Assembly: GCA_002071445.1 (NCBI GenBank) | Contig: MWFE01000065.1 | Coordinates: 1 to 64,000 of the forward strand | Origin: Bacteroidetes bacterium ADurb.Bin008 | GTDB lineage: Bacteria; Bacteroidota; Bacteroidia; Bacteroidales; Tenuifilaceae | Direction of reading: 5' to 3' | DNA length: 64,000 nucleotides | Shown: positions 54,001-62,402 of the stretch, one piece after another | Layout of the letters: every line of letters starts with the position of its first letter | How positions within the stretch are numbered: position 1 is the stretch's first letter | Position numbers and translations under genes: made by a program | The notes under the pieces: generated by a model | Databases searched by the model: none | What the model saw: only the letters and a program-made list of their open reading frames with translations | Told to the model about the DNA's origin: nothing

Positions 54001-55239
54001 ATGGATATTCAACGCATTAAGCAACGGTTCGAAATCATTGGGAACTACCCGGGGCTGAACAGGGCCATTGATATCGGTTTGCAGGTTGCTCCAACCGATC
54101 TCTCGGTGCTGATCACCGGGGAGAGCGGTACAGGGAAGGAGGTTTTTCCCAAGATTATCCATTTCCACAGCGCACGAAAGCATGGGGCTTACATTGCCGT
54201 AAACTGCGGAGCCATTCCCGAAGGGACCATCGATTCGGAGCTGTTCGGACACGAAAAGGGATCGTTTACGGGGGCCATGGATAGCCGTCAGGGTTACTTT
54301 GAGGTGGCCAACGGTGGCACCATTTTCCTCGACGAGGTGGCCGAACTACCTCTGGCTACCCAGGTAAGGCTCCTGCGCGTGCTGGAGTCGGGGGAGTTTC
54401 TTAGGGTCGGCTCTTCGAGGGCTAGGAAAACCAACGTTCGGGTCATAGCCGCAACCAACGTTAACCTGTTGGAAGCACTTCACAACGGACGATTTCGTGA
54501 AGACCTCTACTACAGGCTCAATACCGTTCCCATACACATCCCTCCCTTAAGGGACAGAACCGAAGACATCCCACTGCTGTTCAGAAAGTTTGCCTCCGAT
54601 TTTGCCGAAAAATTCCGTATGCCACCCATCACCCTTAGCGAAAGTGCACAGGCAATGCTGATCAATTACAATTGGCCGGGGAACGTAAGGCAGCTGAAGA
54701 ATATCACCGAACAAATCTCGGTAATCGAGGAGAAGCGCGTGATTACGCCCGAAATATTGCAAAGATATCTGCCCGACTACAGCTCTACCAAACTGCCGGC
54801 GTTAATTAAGAAGGACGGGGAGGGCGATGCCTCCTTTGCCAGCGAAAGGGAAATCCTGTACAAAATCCTTTTCGACATGCGTAACGATGTAAACGACCTG
54901 AAAAAACTGGTGCTGGACATGCTGCGCAGCGGGCACGAAGGTTTCGATTTGCATGGCGAGGCAGCCGGCATCATTCAAAATCTGTATAGCCAGGGAGACC
55001 AACATTTTAAATCACCTGTGATGACTTCCCCCGAGGGTAAAACTTTTACCCCCGATCATCCCCATATTCAGGACACAGAGGAAATTGTGGAAGAGTCGCT
55101 ATCGCTGATGGACAAAGAGGTTGAGATGATTAAAAAGGCACTCGAAAGGCATAAGGGCAAGAGGAAGCAGGCCGCACAGGAGTTGGGCATTTCGGAACGA
55201 ACACTTTACAGAAAGATTAAGGAGTATGATCTGGGCTAA
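54001..55239 (+). CDS. sigma-54-dependent transcriptional activator without receiver domain
   Basis: 412 residues. It begins almost directly with the AAA+ sigma-54 interaction domain: Walker A GESGTGKE, the sigma-54 loop GSFTGAMD, Walker B GGTIFLDEVAELP, and the R-finger part REDLYYRLN. After a linker with an unusual 100-residue insert-like stretch (about 270-370) comes a Fis-type helix-turn-helix, KQAAQELGISERTLYRKI. No receiver, GAF or PAS sensor is present, so control must come from a partner or from its amount. The same gene order (activator, lptE, TPR, secG) is common in Bacteroidales. Targets are not evident here. Confidence 0.93.
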   Translation: MDIQRIKQRFEIIGNYPGLNRAIDIGLQVAPTDLSVLITGESGTGKEVFPKIIHFHSARKHGAYIAVNCGAIPEGTIDSELFGHEKGSFTGAMDSRQGYFEVANGGTIFLDEVAELPLATQVRLLRVLESGEFLRVGSSRARKTNVRVIAATNVNLLEALHNGRFREDLYYRLNTVPIHIPPLRDRTEDIPLLFRKFASDFAEKFRMPPITLSESAQAMLINYNWPGNVRQLKNITEQISVIEEKRVITPEILQRYLPDYSSTKLPALIKKDGEGDASFASEREILYKILFDMRNDVNDLKKLVLDMLRSGHEGFDLHGEAAGIIQNLYSQGDQHFKSPVMTSPEGKTFTPDHPHIQDTEEIVEESLSLMDKEVEMIKKALERHKGKRKQAAQELGISERTLYRKIKEYDLG

Positions 55240-55258
55240 ACTAAAAGACTATACCGGA

Positions 55259-55780
55259 ATGGGTATTAAGCCCGGCAAAATAGCCGCCATGGCAGCATTG
55301 GCCATTGCGCTCAACATTGTGCCATCGTGTAGCGTAAACTACTCATTCACCGGGGCATCCATTTCGCCCGATGTGAAAACGGTAAGTGTAGAACTCTTCC
55401 AAAATCTGGCTTCATTGGTTAACCCCACTTTGAGCACATACCTGACCGAAGAGTTGAAAAACAAATTTATTTCACAAACCCGCCTGAGCGTAGTCTCCGG
55501 CTTTGGCGACCTCACCTTTTCGGGCGAAATAAGGAATTACCAGGTTCAACCCATTGCCATTCAAAGCGATGAGGTGGCTGCATTAAATCGGTTTACCATA
55601 TCCGTAAGGGTTAAATTTGAGAACTCCAAAGACCCTACACAGAATTACGACAAGACTTTCAGCCAATTCCAGGATTTTGAAAGCAGGCAGGATTTTGCCC
55701 AGGTTGAGCAGGGGTTGATGGAAACCATTGTGGCAAAGCTGGTGGAAGATATTTTTAACAACGCAGTGGCAAACTGGTAG
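55259..55780 (+). CDS. lptE: LPS assembly lipoprotein LptE-like
   Basis: About 173 residues. A signal peptide with lipobox IVPSC leads to CSVNYSFTGASISPDVKT, the standard opening of Bacteroidota LptE-like proteins, then VSVELFQNLASLVNPTLSTY, TRLSVVSGFGDLTFSGEI and a long C-terminal helix. It is predicted to plug the LptD barrel and help place LPS in the outer membrane. An ATG at 55226 overlapping the activator stop is also possible, but the later ATG gives a better signal peptide. Second gene of the operon. Confidence 0.87.
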   Translation: MGIKPGKIAAMAALAIALNIVPSCSVNYSFTGASISPDVKTVSVELFQNLASLVNPTLSTYLTEELKNKFISQTRLSVVSGFGDLTFSGEIRNYQVQPIAIQSDEVAALNRFTISVRVKFENSKDPTQNYDKTFSQFQDFESRQDFAQVEQGLMETIVAKLVEDIFNNAVANW

Positions 55781-55783
55781 AAT

Positions 55784-56644
55784 ATGGATAAGAATCTTTT
55801 TTTTCAATGCCTCGATAATCGCGATAACCTTGGCCAGGAGGTGCCGGGTATGCTGGATGCCACCCTGGAACAATATCCTTACTTCCTTCAGGCCAGAGTA
55901 TTGCGGCTGATGGCACAAAAACAGCATAACCACCAGCAGTACAGTGCCGAGTTGAAAACAGTTTCGGCCCTTATGCCCAACCGTCTTACCCTGTTTTTCA
56001 ACCTGAATCCGGTGGAAGAAGTAGTAAAAACTGAATCGCCAACATCCCATTCAGCCACTGTTGATAGCGATTCGCCTTTTGCTCTGGATGAGGTTGAAGC
56101 GGTGGAGCAAGCCGACGACGACACTTCTACTTTTGCCAATGCCTCTGAAGAAGTGGACGAGAGAAACGGGAACCTATTGGAATTGGGTGATTTGGAAACA
56201 ATTAAGCGGATGAAAGAGGAGGCCTTTCTCAACCCTACGCTTTACACTCTTGACATACCAGGCGAATTTATTGATGATAAGGAAATCGAATCGCTTTACT
56301 CCAAATCTTCGGGAAGTGAGGGAGAAGGACAATCGCAGGATCAGCCGCGACAGCGGGAAAAATCGGAGCAGAGTGCTTTGATAGACGCATTCATTGAGGC
56401 CAACCCCAGGATAGTTCCCAAGGATCTTCCCAACGAGAAAGGCGGAGAAGGGAGAGATATTTCTTTGGAGTCGGTTAAGGAGCACGAGGACAACGTGAGC
56501 GAAACATTGGCCTTAATATTTGTCTCTCAGGGAAAAATTGCCAAGGCCATATCAATTTTTGAAAAATTATGTTTGAAATATCCGGAAAAAAGAGCTTACT
56601 TTGCGGCTCAAATTGAAAAATTAAAGAATCAACAAGTTAAATAA
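55784..56644 (+). CDS. TPR-like protein of the lptE-secG cluster
   Basis: 286 residues, no signal peptide. The N-terminal part (EVPGMLDATLEQYPYFLQAR then VLRLMAQKQHNH) and the C-terminal SETLALIFVSQGKIAKAISI with FEKLCLKYPEKRAYFAAQI are helical TPR-type pieces. Between them lies a long acidic, Ser- and Glu-rich disordered stretch. A protein of this layout is regularly found between lptE and secG in Bacteroidales, but its function is unknown. It begins four bases after lptE and is followed by secG after 17 bases. Confidence 0.82.
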   Translation: MDKNLFFQCLDNRDNLGQEVPGMLDATLEQYPYFLQARVLRLMAQKQHNHQQYSAELKTVSALMPNRLTLFFNLNPVEEVVKTESPTSHSATVDSDSPFALDEVEAVEQADDDTSTFANASEEVDERNGNLLELGDLETIKRMKEEAFLNPTLYTLDIPGEFIDDKEIESLYSKSSGSEGEGQSQDQPRQREKSEQSALIDAFIEANPRIVPKDLPNEKGGEGRDISLESVKEHEDNVSETLALIFVSQGKIAKAISIFEKLCLKYPEKRAYFAAQIEKLKNQQVK

Positions 56645-56661
56645 ACAAAAAATCACCAGCA

Positions 56662-56988
56662 ATGTACTTTTTAGTATCTGTATTGATCATTATTGCCTGC
56701 ATACTGCTAATCCTTATTGTGCTTGTGCAAAATTCAAAGGGAGGAGGTTTGGCTTCGAACTTCGCATCGTCCACCCAGGTAATGGGAGCCAGAAAAACTG
56801 CTGACTTTCTTGAAAAGGCCACCTGGACATTGGCCATCAGCCTTTTAACCCTATGCCTATTGGCCACCCTTACCATTCCCCGCGAACGCATTGAAGGAGA
56901 GCGTTCGGCTTTGGAAGAGCAGGTAGAGCGCGCACAGGATCCAACGGCTATCCCTTCATTCCCTGTTACCCCGCCCGACGAGGAATAG
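56662..56988 (+). CDS. secG: protein-export membrane protein SecG
   Basis: Small accessory subunit of the SecYEG translocon. 108 residues with two membrane helices: LVSVLIIIACILLILIVLVQ and LAISLLTLCLLATLTI. Between them is the family loop NSKGGGLASNFASSTQVMGA and RKTADFLEKATW. The C-terminal tail is acidic (VERAQDPTAIPSFPV). Last gene of the operon, followed by a terminator. Confidence 0.95.
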   Translation: MYFLVSVLIIIACILLILIVLVQNSKGGGLASNFASSTQVMGARKTADFLEKATWTLAISLLTLCLLATLTIPRERIEGERSALEEQVERAQDPTAIPSFPVTPPDEE

Positions 56989-57019
56989 CTGAATGCAGTA
57001 TAGCGGTGAGAACCCATTG

Positions 57020-57055
57020 AAGGTGTCAGGTTGTCATATCCTGACACCTTTTTTA
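57020..57055 (+). terminator. terminator of the activator-lptE-secG operon
   Basis: Perfect 11-bp stem AAGGTGTCAGG/CCTGACACCTT with a 9-nt loop, followed by a T-run. Confidence 0.93.
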
Positions 57056-57128
57056 TTCATTTCATTGCTTCGAAGCGCTTTTTGTCAGCCATCAGGGTTT
57101 AAAAAATGGCAGTTTTCCCCTTTGGCAT

Positions 57129-57149
57129 AGCTTTCGTAAAGAGAAAGCT
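57129..57149. promoter_or_regulatory. inverted repeat upstream of groES
   Basis: AGCTTTC-N7-GAAAGCT, two exact 7-base arms, about 40 bases before the groES ATG. The left arm overlaps TAGCTTTC, one mismatch from a -7 box. It is not the classical CIRCE sequence. Confidence 0.35.
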
Positions 57150-57187
57150 GCAGAAAATGATTGTTTAACCAAAAAAATAAATGCAAT

Positions 57188-57466
57188 ATGTCGAATCTTA
57201 AACTTAAACCTTTGGCCGACAGGGTATTGGTAGAGCCCATGGAGGCGGAAGAGAAAACCGCAAGCGGAATTATTATCCCCGATACCGCAAAGGAAAAACC
57301 ACAGAAAGGCACAGTCAGAGCAGTAGGTCCGGGCACCAAGGATGTAACCATGGAGGTAAAAGTTGGTGATGTAGTGCTTTACGGTAAGTACGCCGGCACC
57401 GAGATATCCATTGACGACAAGGAGTACCTTATGATGAAACAGGCTGATATTTTGGCCATTGTCTAA
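57188..57466 (+). CDS. groES: co-chaperonin GroES
   Basis: 92 residues, the lid of the GroEL chamber. Family pattern: [20 protein letters not shown] then [42 protein letters not shown] and the closing DILAIV. The ATG before Ser-Asn-Leu is chosen over an in-frame TTG nine codons earlier. groEL follows after 54 bases. Confidence 0.97.
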   Translation: MSNLKLKPLADRVLVEPMEAEEKTASGIIIPDTAKEKPQKGTVRAVGPGTKDVTMEVKVGDVVLYGKYAGTEISIDDKEYLMMKQADILAIV

Positions 57467-57520
57467 TCTTACAGTAATATTTACAAGTTTTCAATACTAA
57501 CCTAAAAGAATCAAAATCAA

Positions 57521-59158
57521 ATGGCAGGTAAAATAATTCATTTCGATACCGAAGCTCGCAACATGCTTAAGTCGGGTGTTGACCAGCTTTCGAACGCAGT
57601 AAAGGTAACCCTTGGCCCCAAAGGGCGCAATGTGGTTATCGAGAAGAAATTCGGATCGCCCCAAATTACCAAGGATGGGGTAACCGTAGCTAAAGAGATT
57701 GAGCTCAGCGATGCCATGGAGAACGTGGGCGCACAGCTGGTAAAAGAGGTTGCCTCAAAAACTGGCGACGATGCCGGCGACGGCACCACCACCGCCACCG
57801 TGCTGGCACAGTCGATTGTGAACGTTGGCTTGAAAAACGTTGCCGCCGGTGCCAATCCCATGGATCTGAAAAGGGGTATCGACAAGGCTGTTGCCAAGGT
57901 AGTGGAACAGCTCAAAAAACAGAGCATTGAAATTGGCGACGACTACACCAAGATTGAGCAGGTGGCCACCGTATCGTCGAACAACGATTTTGAGATTGGC
58001 AAACTCATTGCCGAGGCCATGAAAAAGGTGAAGAAAGAGGGTGTTATCACCGTTGAGGAAGCCAAGGGCATTGAAACCACCGTTGAGGTGGTGGAAGGTA
58101 TGCAGTTCGACCGTGGCTACATATCGCCATACTTCATTACCAACCCCGATAAAATGGAGGCAGTTTTGGAGAATCCATTCATACTGATAACCGACAAGAA
58201 AGTGTCCACCATGAAGGATTTGCTTCCGGTGCTTGAGCCCGTGGCTCAAAATGGGCGCTCGCTGCTTATCATTGCCGAGGACGTTGAGGGCGAAGCCCTT
58301 GCTACGCTGGTGGTGAACAAACTGCGCGGTTCGCTGAAGATTGCAGCCGTTAAGGCCCCCGGATTTGGCGATCGCCGCAAGGAGATGCTTGAGGATATAG
58401 CCATCCTTAGTGGAGGCGTGGTGATCTCGGAAGAGAAAGGTCTGCGTCTGGATGCTGCCAAACTGGATATGCTGGGATCGGCCGAGAAAATTTCGCTGGA
58501 CAAGGATAACACCACCATAGTAAACGGTGCCGGCAATAAGGAGGCCATCCAAAAGCGCGTATCGCAGATTAAGCTGCAGATTGAGAATACCACTTCGGAC
58601 TACGACCGCGAGAAGCTGCAGGAGCGTTTGGCCAAACTGGCCGGTGGAGTGGCAGTTCTGTACGTTGGCGCAGCCACAGAAACCGAGATGAAGGAAAAGA
58701 AGGATCGCGTTGACGATGCGCTGAGCGCAACCCGCGCAGCCGTTGAAGAGGGTATTATCCCGGGCGGTGGCGTTGCCTATATCCGCTCCATCGATGCTTT
58801 GGACAGCATTAAAGGAGCCAATCAGGATGAGGTTACGGGCATTCAGATTGTGAAGCGTGCCATTGAGGAGCCTCTGCGCCAGATAGCCATCAACGCCGGA
58901 CAAGAAGGATCGGTGGTTACCCAAAAGGTAAAAGAAGGTAAGGACGACTTTGGCTACAACGCCTACACCGACAAGTACGAGAACCTGCTTAAGAGTGGGG
59001 TTATTGATCCCACCAAAGTAGCCCGCGTGGCCCTTGAGAACGCCGCATCCATTGCCGGTATGCTGCTCACCACCGAGTGTGTGATGGTGGACGAGAAGGA
59101 GGAGAACCCTGCCCCCATGGGCAATCCCGGAATGGGCGGAATGGGCGGAATGATGTAA
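57521..59158 (+). CDS. groEL: chaperonin GroEL
   Basis: 545 residues, the usual length. The nucleotide site is in [19 protein letters not shown] and [15 protein letters not shown]; the apical domain carries [10 protein letters not shown]; the signature [18 protein letters not shown] and the flexible GGM tail ([12 protein letters not shown]) complete it. It forms the 14-mer that folds proteins with GroES. Co-transcribed with groES. Confidence 0.99.
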   Translation: MAGKIIHFDTEARNMLKSGVDQLSNAVKVTLGPKGRNVVIEKKFGSPQITKDGVTVAKEIELSDAMENVGAQLVKEVASKTGDDAGDGTTTATVLAQSIVNVGLKNVAAGANPMDLKRGIDKAVAKVVEQLKKQSIEIGDDYTKIEQVATVSSNNDFEIGKLIAEAMKKVKKEGVITVEEAKGIETTVEVVEGMQFDRGYISPYFITNPDKMEAVLENPFILITDKKVSTMKDLLPVLEPVAQNGRSLLIIAEDVEGEALATLVVNKLRGSLKIAAVKAPGFGDRRKEMLEDIAILSGGVVISEEKGLRLDAAKLDMLGSAEKISLDKDNTTIVNGAGNKEAIQKRVSQIKLQIENTTSDYDREKLQERLAKLAGGVAVLYVGAATETEMKEKKDRVDDALSATRAAVEEGIIPGGGVAYIRSIDALDSIKGANQDEVTGIQIVKRAIEEPLRQIAINAGQEGSVVTQKVKEGKDDFGYNAYTDKYENLLKSGVIDPTKVARVALENAASIAGMLLTTECVMVDEKEENPAPMGNPGMGGMGGMM

Positions 59159-59178
59159 AAAACAACCGCATAATTAAG

Positions 59179-59210
59179 AAAAAGGCTGTCTGCATAGGGC
59201 AGCCTTTTTT
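59179..59210 (+). terminator. terminator of groES-groEL
   Basis: GGCTG/CAGCC stem extended by A-T pairs (AAAAAGGCTG and CAGCCTTTTTT) with an 11-nt loop, followed by T residues, about 20 bases after the groEL stop. Confidence 0.85.
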
Positions 59211-59297
59211 CGTTGGGGGAAACCGACCCACATTGAAATCATGGTTCATCCTCTATAGGAGATAAAAACCGTACAAGTTGTTGTCCAAGGGGCTAAA

Positions 59298-59447
59298 GTG
59301 CGAATTACCATTGAGTTCAAAGATGGGACAAAAGACGGGATATCAACCCTAAAAAACCATTACTACAAAATCTTCATCGAGGTGATGAAGAAGAATTCGA
59401 TAGAAGTTATTGAAAGTACTAAAGGGGCACAGTGTAACACTGTGTAG
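59298..59447 (+). CDS. possible small ORF or gene remnant
   Basis: A GTG-started frame of 49 codons that reads as a plausible protein: VRITIEFKDGTKDGISTLKN followed by HYYKIFIEVMKKNSIEVIES. The frame is open upstream to a TAG at 59256-59258 without an ATG. No family is recognised. The amphipathic pattern suggests real coding or a relic of a longer gene. It lies in a 449-base gap between groEL and the pirin gene. Confidence 0.3.
   Translation: MRITIEFKDGTKDGISTLKNHYYKIFIEVMKKNSIEVIESTKGAQCNTV
59428..59444. promoter_or_regulatory. perfect 7+7 palindrome
   Basis: CACAGTG-TAA-CACTGTG, two exact 7-base arms around three bases, at the end of the possible small ORF and about 165 bases before the pirin gene. 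It could be an operator. Confidence 0.35.
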
Positions 59448-59607
59448 AATATTATATTTCCGATGAATCCGGGCTGTATTAACTTATGCCAGGCCTTTAG
59501 CCCTATTGATATAACACCACCTACCATTCCTACTCCCACCACCCGCCAAAAACAGTTTCCCAAAACTTTCGATGGCATAGTTTGTTATAGATGTTAAAAT
59601 TACAGCT

Positions 59608-60486
59608 ATGAAAACAAAAACAGTGGAAATGGTAATAGCCCCCCAGCGATACCATTGGGTGGGCGATGGATTTAGGGTAAATAACTATATTCCAAGCACC
59701 TACGGATTGGACATGGAAAGAATGAGCCCCTTTGTGCTGATGGACTACAACTCGAAATATACCTTTGGCCCAAGCGAAAAACCCAAGGGCGTGGGCGTTC
59801 ATCCGCACCGCGGATTTGAAACCGTAACCATTGCCTACAAGGGCAGGATTGAACACCACGACAGCAGCGGCGGCGGGGGAATCATCGGCGAGGGCGATGT
59901 GCAATGGATGACCGCTGCAAGCGGCATACTCCACAAGGAGTTCCACGAAAGGGAGTGGAGCAAAAAGGGTGGCGAGCTCCAAATGGTGCAGCTGTGGGTA
60001 AACCTGCCCGCCAAGCACAAAATGAGCAACCCCAGATATCAACCCATTGAGAATGCAAAAATGGGACGCTACCTGCTTGGCAATAATCAGGGTGAGATTG
60101 AGGTTATTGCGGGTGAGTACATGGGGATGAAGGGAAGCGCCCAAACCTTTTCGCCCATGCACCTGTTCAATGCCAAGCTCAAGAAGGGGGCAGAGGCCAA
60201 TTTCAGTTTCCCCGAAAACTACAATACCGCCCTGCTAATTATTGAGGGTAGTGTGGTGGTAAACGGCACCGAAGAGGCCCCCACCGACAATTTTGTGCTG
60301 ATGGCCAACGACGGCGAACAGTTTACCGTAGAGGCCACGGACGATGCTGTGGTGTTGATACTTAGCGGAGAGCCCCTGAATGAGCCCATTGCAGCCCAAG
60401 GTCCGTTTGTGATGAACACAAGAGCCGAACTTATGGAAGCCTATGAAGATTTCCACTCGGGGAAATTCGGGTACCTGGAGGATTAA
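59608..60486 (+). CDS. pirin family protein
   Basis: 292 residues forming two cupin barrels. The N-terminal pirin signature is intact: MSPFVLMDYNSKYTFGPSEK, then GVGVHPHRGFETVTI with the metal-binding His residues, GRIEHHDSSG (a further His) and GDVQWMTAASGILHKEFHE. The C-terminal cupin (SPMHLFNAKLKKGAEANFSF) lacks metal ligands, as usual. Bacterial pirins can act as quercetinases or redox-sensing regulators; the role here is not evident. Confidence 0.94.
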   Translation: MKTKTVEMVIAPQRYHWVGDGFRVNNYIPSTYGLDMERMSPFVLMDYNSKYTFGPSEKPKGVGVHPHRGFETVTIAYKGRIEHHDSSGGGGIIGEGDVQWMTAASGILHKEFHEREWSKKGGELQMVQLWVNLPAKHKMSNPRYQPIENAKMGRYLLGNNQGEIEVIAGEYMGMKGSAQTFSPMHLFNAKLKKGAEANFSFPENYNTALLIIEGSVVVNGTEEAPTDNFVLMANDGEQFTVEATDDAVVLILSGEPLNEPIAAQGPFVMNTRAELMEAYEDFHSGKFGYLED

Positions 60487-60535
60487 CCATAAGAGGTGAC
60501 CAACAACGGGATATGCCAATTAAACGAAATGAATT

Positions 60536-60568
60536 TTTGAATATCTAAAGGAAAAATTCATACTTTCG
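60536..60568 (+). promoter_or_regulatory. promoter of the heavy-metal efflux operon
   Basis: TTTG (60536-60539), 21 bases, then TACTTTCG (60561-60568), one mismatch from the -7 consensus. The ATG comes only four bases after the -7 box, so the transcript would be leaderless or nearly so. Confidence 0.45.
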
Positions 60569-60572
60569 CACA

Positions 60573-60971
60573 ATGCATCGGTTGAGGAATACCATACTCC
60601 ATCTTATGGCCCTGCTCATTGTGAGCGGATTGGTGCTCCATGAGGTTGTTCCTCATCATCACCATGCATTTACCGGCGGCGAGTATGCCTGTTGTCAGTC
60701 GCACCACCACGACAGCTCGAACCACCACTCCGAGAAGCCCTGCACGCTACTTAAGCATATCTATTTCGAGAATTCCAAACCGCAAATTCAAGTATTTGCC
60801 TTGGAGCATGGGAATGTGGTAGCCCATTTTGCCGTCGCAGCGTGCGCCGATTGTTTTGATCTGCCCGTTTTTCAAAAGAATACTGACGAGCGGGTATTTC
60901 CTTTCCTTGCATTATTATCCTCTTCCCACCATCAAACCCCGTTCTCTCACAGGGGACCACCACAGGCATAG
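60573..60971 (+). CDS. His-rich exported protein of the metal efflux locus
   Basis: 132 residues. A hydrophobic N terminus (LRNTILHLMALLIVSGLVLH) suggests export. The mature part has clusters of metal-binding residues: VVPHHHH, then CCQSHHHDSSNHHSEKPC, two later Cys in CADC, and a final SSSHHQTPFSHR. No family is assigned. Such small His/Cys-rich proteins often precede Cus/Czc-type efflux genes in Bacteroidota and may buffer or sense the metal in the periplasm. It is first in the operon with the membrane-fusion and RND genes. Confidence 0.75.
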   Translation: MHRLRNTILHLMALLIVSGLVLHEVVPHHHHAFTGGEYACCQSHHHDSSNHHSEKPCTLLKHIYFENSKPQIQVFALEHGNVVAHFAVAACADCFDLPVFQKNTDERVFPFLALLSSSHHQTPFSHRGPPQA

Positions 60972-61108
60972 CCTTTGAGTACCAATGACTTTACTGTGTC
61001 GGCAAAAGCATTGCCCGGCAGTTTAATTCTATAACGCATTGGTGCCATGAAAGCACTGTATTAAAACTTGTAAAAAAAAATTTACGTTTCACCATCTATT
61101 TGCATACC

Positions 61109-62308
61109 ATGAAATTACCCATTGTAATCCTAACGGTGTTGGCCATTGCACTGACATCGTCGTGCCACAGCGACCGTAGCCATGAGCTGCTGGGGCATCA
61201 CCACGGCCATTCACACAGTGAAGGGAACCACGACCACGATCATGACCATGACCACGATCATGACCATAACCATGACCATGAGCCAAAACATAGTCACTCG
61301 AATCACCAGGACCATCAGCTGTATGGGGTGATTGACGTGGCGTTTACGCCTTTCGGCGAGGTAATCAGGGCAGGAGGCGAAATCATGCCCGCCCGCGGCG
61401 ACGAGCAGGTGGTTATTGCCAATCACGACGGACTGGTGCTGTTTGCCCTTGCGGGCATACAGGAGGGGATTGAGGTGAAAAGCAACCAGCAGCTAATAAC
61501 CATTTCGTCGGGTAACCTGGTTCACGACAATCTGGAGGCAGGATACCTGGAAGCCAAAGCACAGTTCGAGAAGGCCAAAATTGACTTCCAGCGGGCCTCA
61601 AGGCTCATGGCCGATACCATTATTCCCGAAAGGGAATACCTGGATGCCAAGCTTGCTTTCGAGGTAAGCCAGGCAGCTTTCAACGCCATCAAACGCAACT
61701 ACGAGGCGGGAGGCCAAAAGGTGCTTGCCACCACCAACGGATATATCAAGAGGATACACGTGGTGGAGGGCGAGTTCGTGCAGATGGGGCAGCCGCTGGT
61801 AACCATTTCGCAGAATAAAAGGCTGGTTATCAAGGTTGATGTTCCGCAGAACGCCATTCCCAAGCTGCAGAATATCCGTTGGGCCAACTTCATCACGCCC
61901 TACGACGGAAAAATCCATTCAACCACCGAACTCAACGGCAGGTTGGTGTCGTGGGGAAGGACTACCGCCGACAACAGCTTCTACATTCCCGTTTTCTTTG
62001 AGGTGGATAACAAGGGCGACCTTATTCCCGGCACTTTCGTCGAGGTTTACCTGCAAACGGCGGCCGTAGCCCAATCCATAGCCATTCCCAAAACTGCTCT
62101 TCTGGAGGAGTTCGGGAGTTTCTACGTTTTCATCGACAACCACGAAGGGTGGGAGAAACGCTATGTTACACCCGATGGCACCGATGGTAAACTGGTGCGC
62201 ATTGCCCACGGGCTCAACGTGGGCGAGCATGTGGCCACCCGTAACGTATCGCGTATAAGGCTCTCGCAGATGTCGGGGCAACTCCCAGAGCATGCCCATG
62301 TTCACTGA
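61109..62308 (+). CDS. efflux RND periplasmic adaptor (CusB/CzcB type)
   Basis: A membrane-fusion lipoprotein of 399 residues, lipobox LTSSC (Cys about residue 19). After it comes a His-rich low-complexity segment (His-Asp alternation), likely metal binding. The barrel-sandwich and helical hairpin follow (GDEQVVIANHDGLVL, AKAQFEKAKIDFQRASRLM, ATTNGYIKRIHVVEGEFVQM), then the beta-barrel (GTFVEVYLQTAAVAQSIAIP) and a C-terminal part. It links the inner-membrane RND pump to an outer-membrane channel. The ATG is preferred to a TTG nine bases upstream. The pump gene follows. Confidence 0.92.
   Translation: MKLPIVILTVLAIALTSSCHSDRSHELLGHHHGHSHSEGNHDHDHDHDHDHDHNHDHEPKHSHSNHQDHQLYGVIDVAFTPFGEVIRAGGEIMPARGDEQVVIANHDGLVLFALAGIQEGIEVKSNQQLITISSGNLVHDNLEAGYLEAKAQFEKAKIDFQRASRLMADTIIPEREYLDAKLAFEVSQAAFNAIKRNYEAGGQKVLATTNGYIKRIHVVEGEFVQMGQPLVTISQNKRLVIKVDVPQNAIPKLQNIRWANFITPYDGKIHSTTELNGRLVSWGRTTADNSFYIPVFFEVDNKGDLIPGTFVEVYLQTAAVAQSIAIPKTALLEEFGSFYVFIDNHEGWEKRYVTPDGTDGKLVRIAHGLNVGEHVATRNVSRIRLSQMSGQLPEHAHVH
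61229..61279 (+). repeat. His-Asp codon repeat
   Basis: Seventeen codons alternate His with Asp (one Asn) in the adaptor gene. The DNA is a degenerate 6-base tandem repeat of CA(C/T)GA(C/T), open to length change by slippage. Confidence 0.85.
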
Positions 62309-62402
62309 TGCTGATGTGGATTGGCAACTGCCGTACAACGGGCAGAAAAACCTCATCATTTTAATATTTATATTGATAATGAATAGATTATAATTCCAAA
62401 AG

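Noticed and set aside
57755..58924. 389-codon minus-strand frame inside groEL
   Set aside because: Antisense shadow created by the codon bias of groEL; the protein has no sensible domain pattern.
61229..61279. Tandem repeat considered as a CRISPR-like or VNTR locus
   Set aside because: It is in frame inside the efflux adaptor gene and simply encodes alternating His and Asp.
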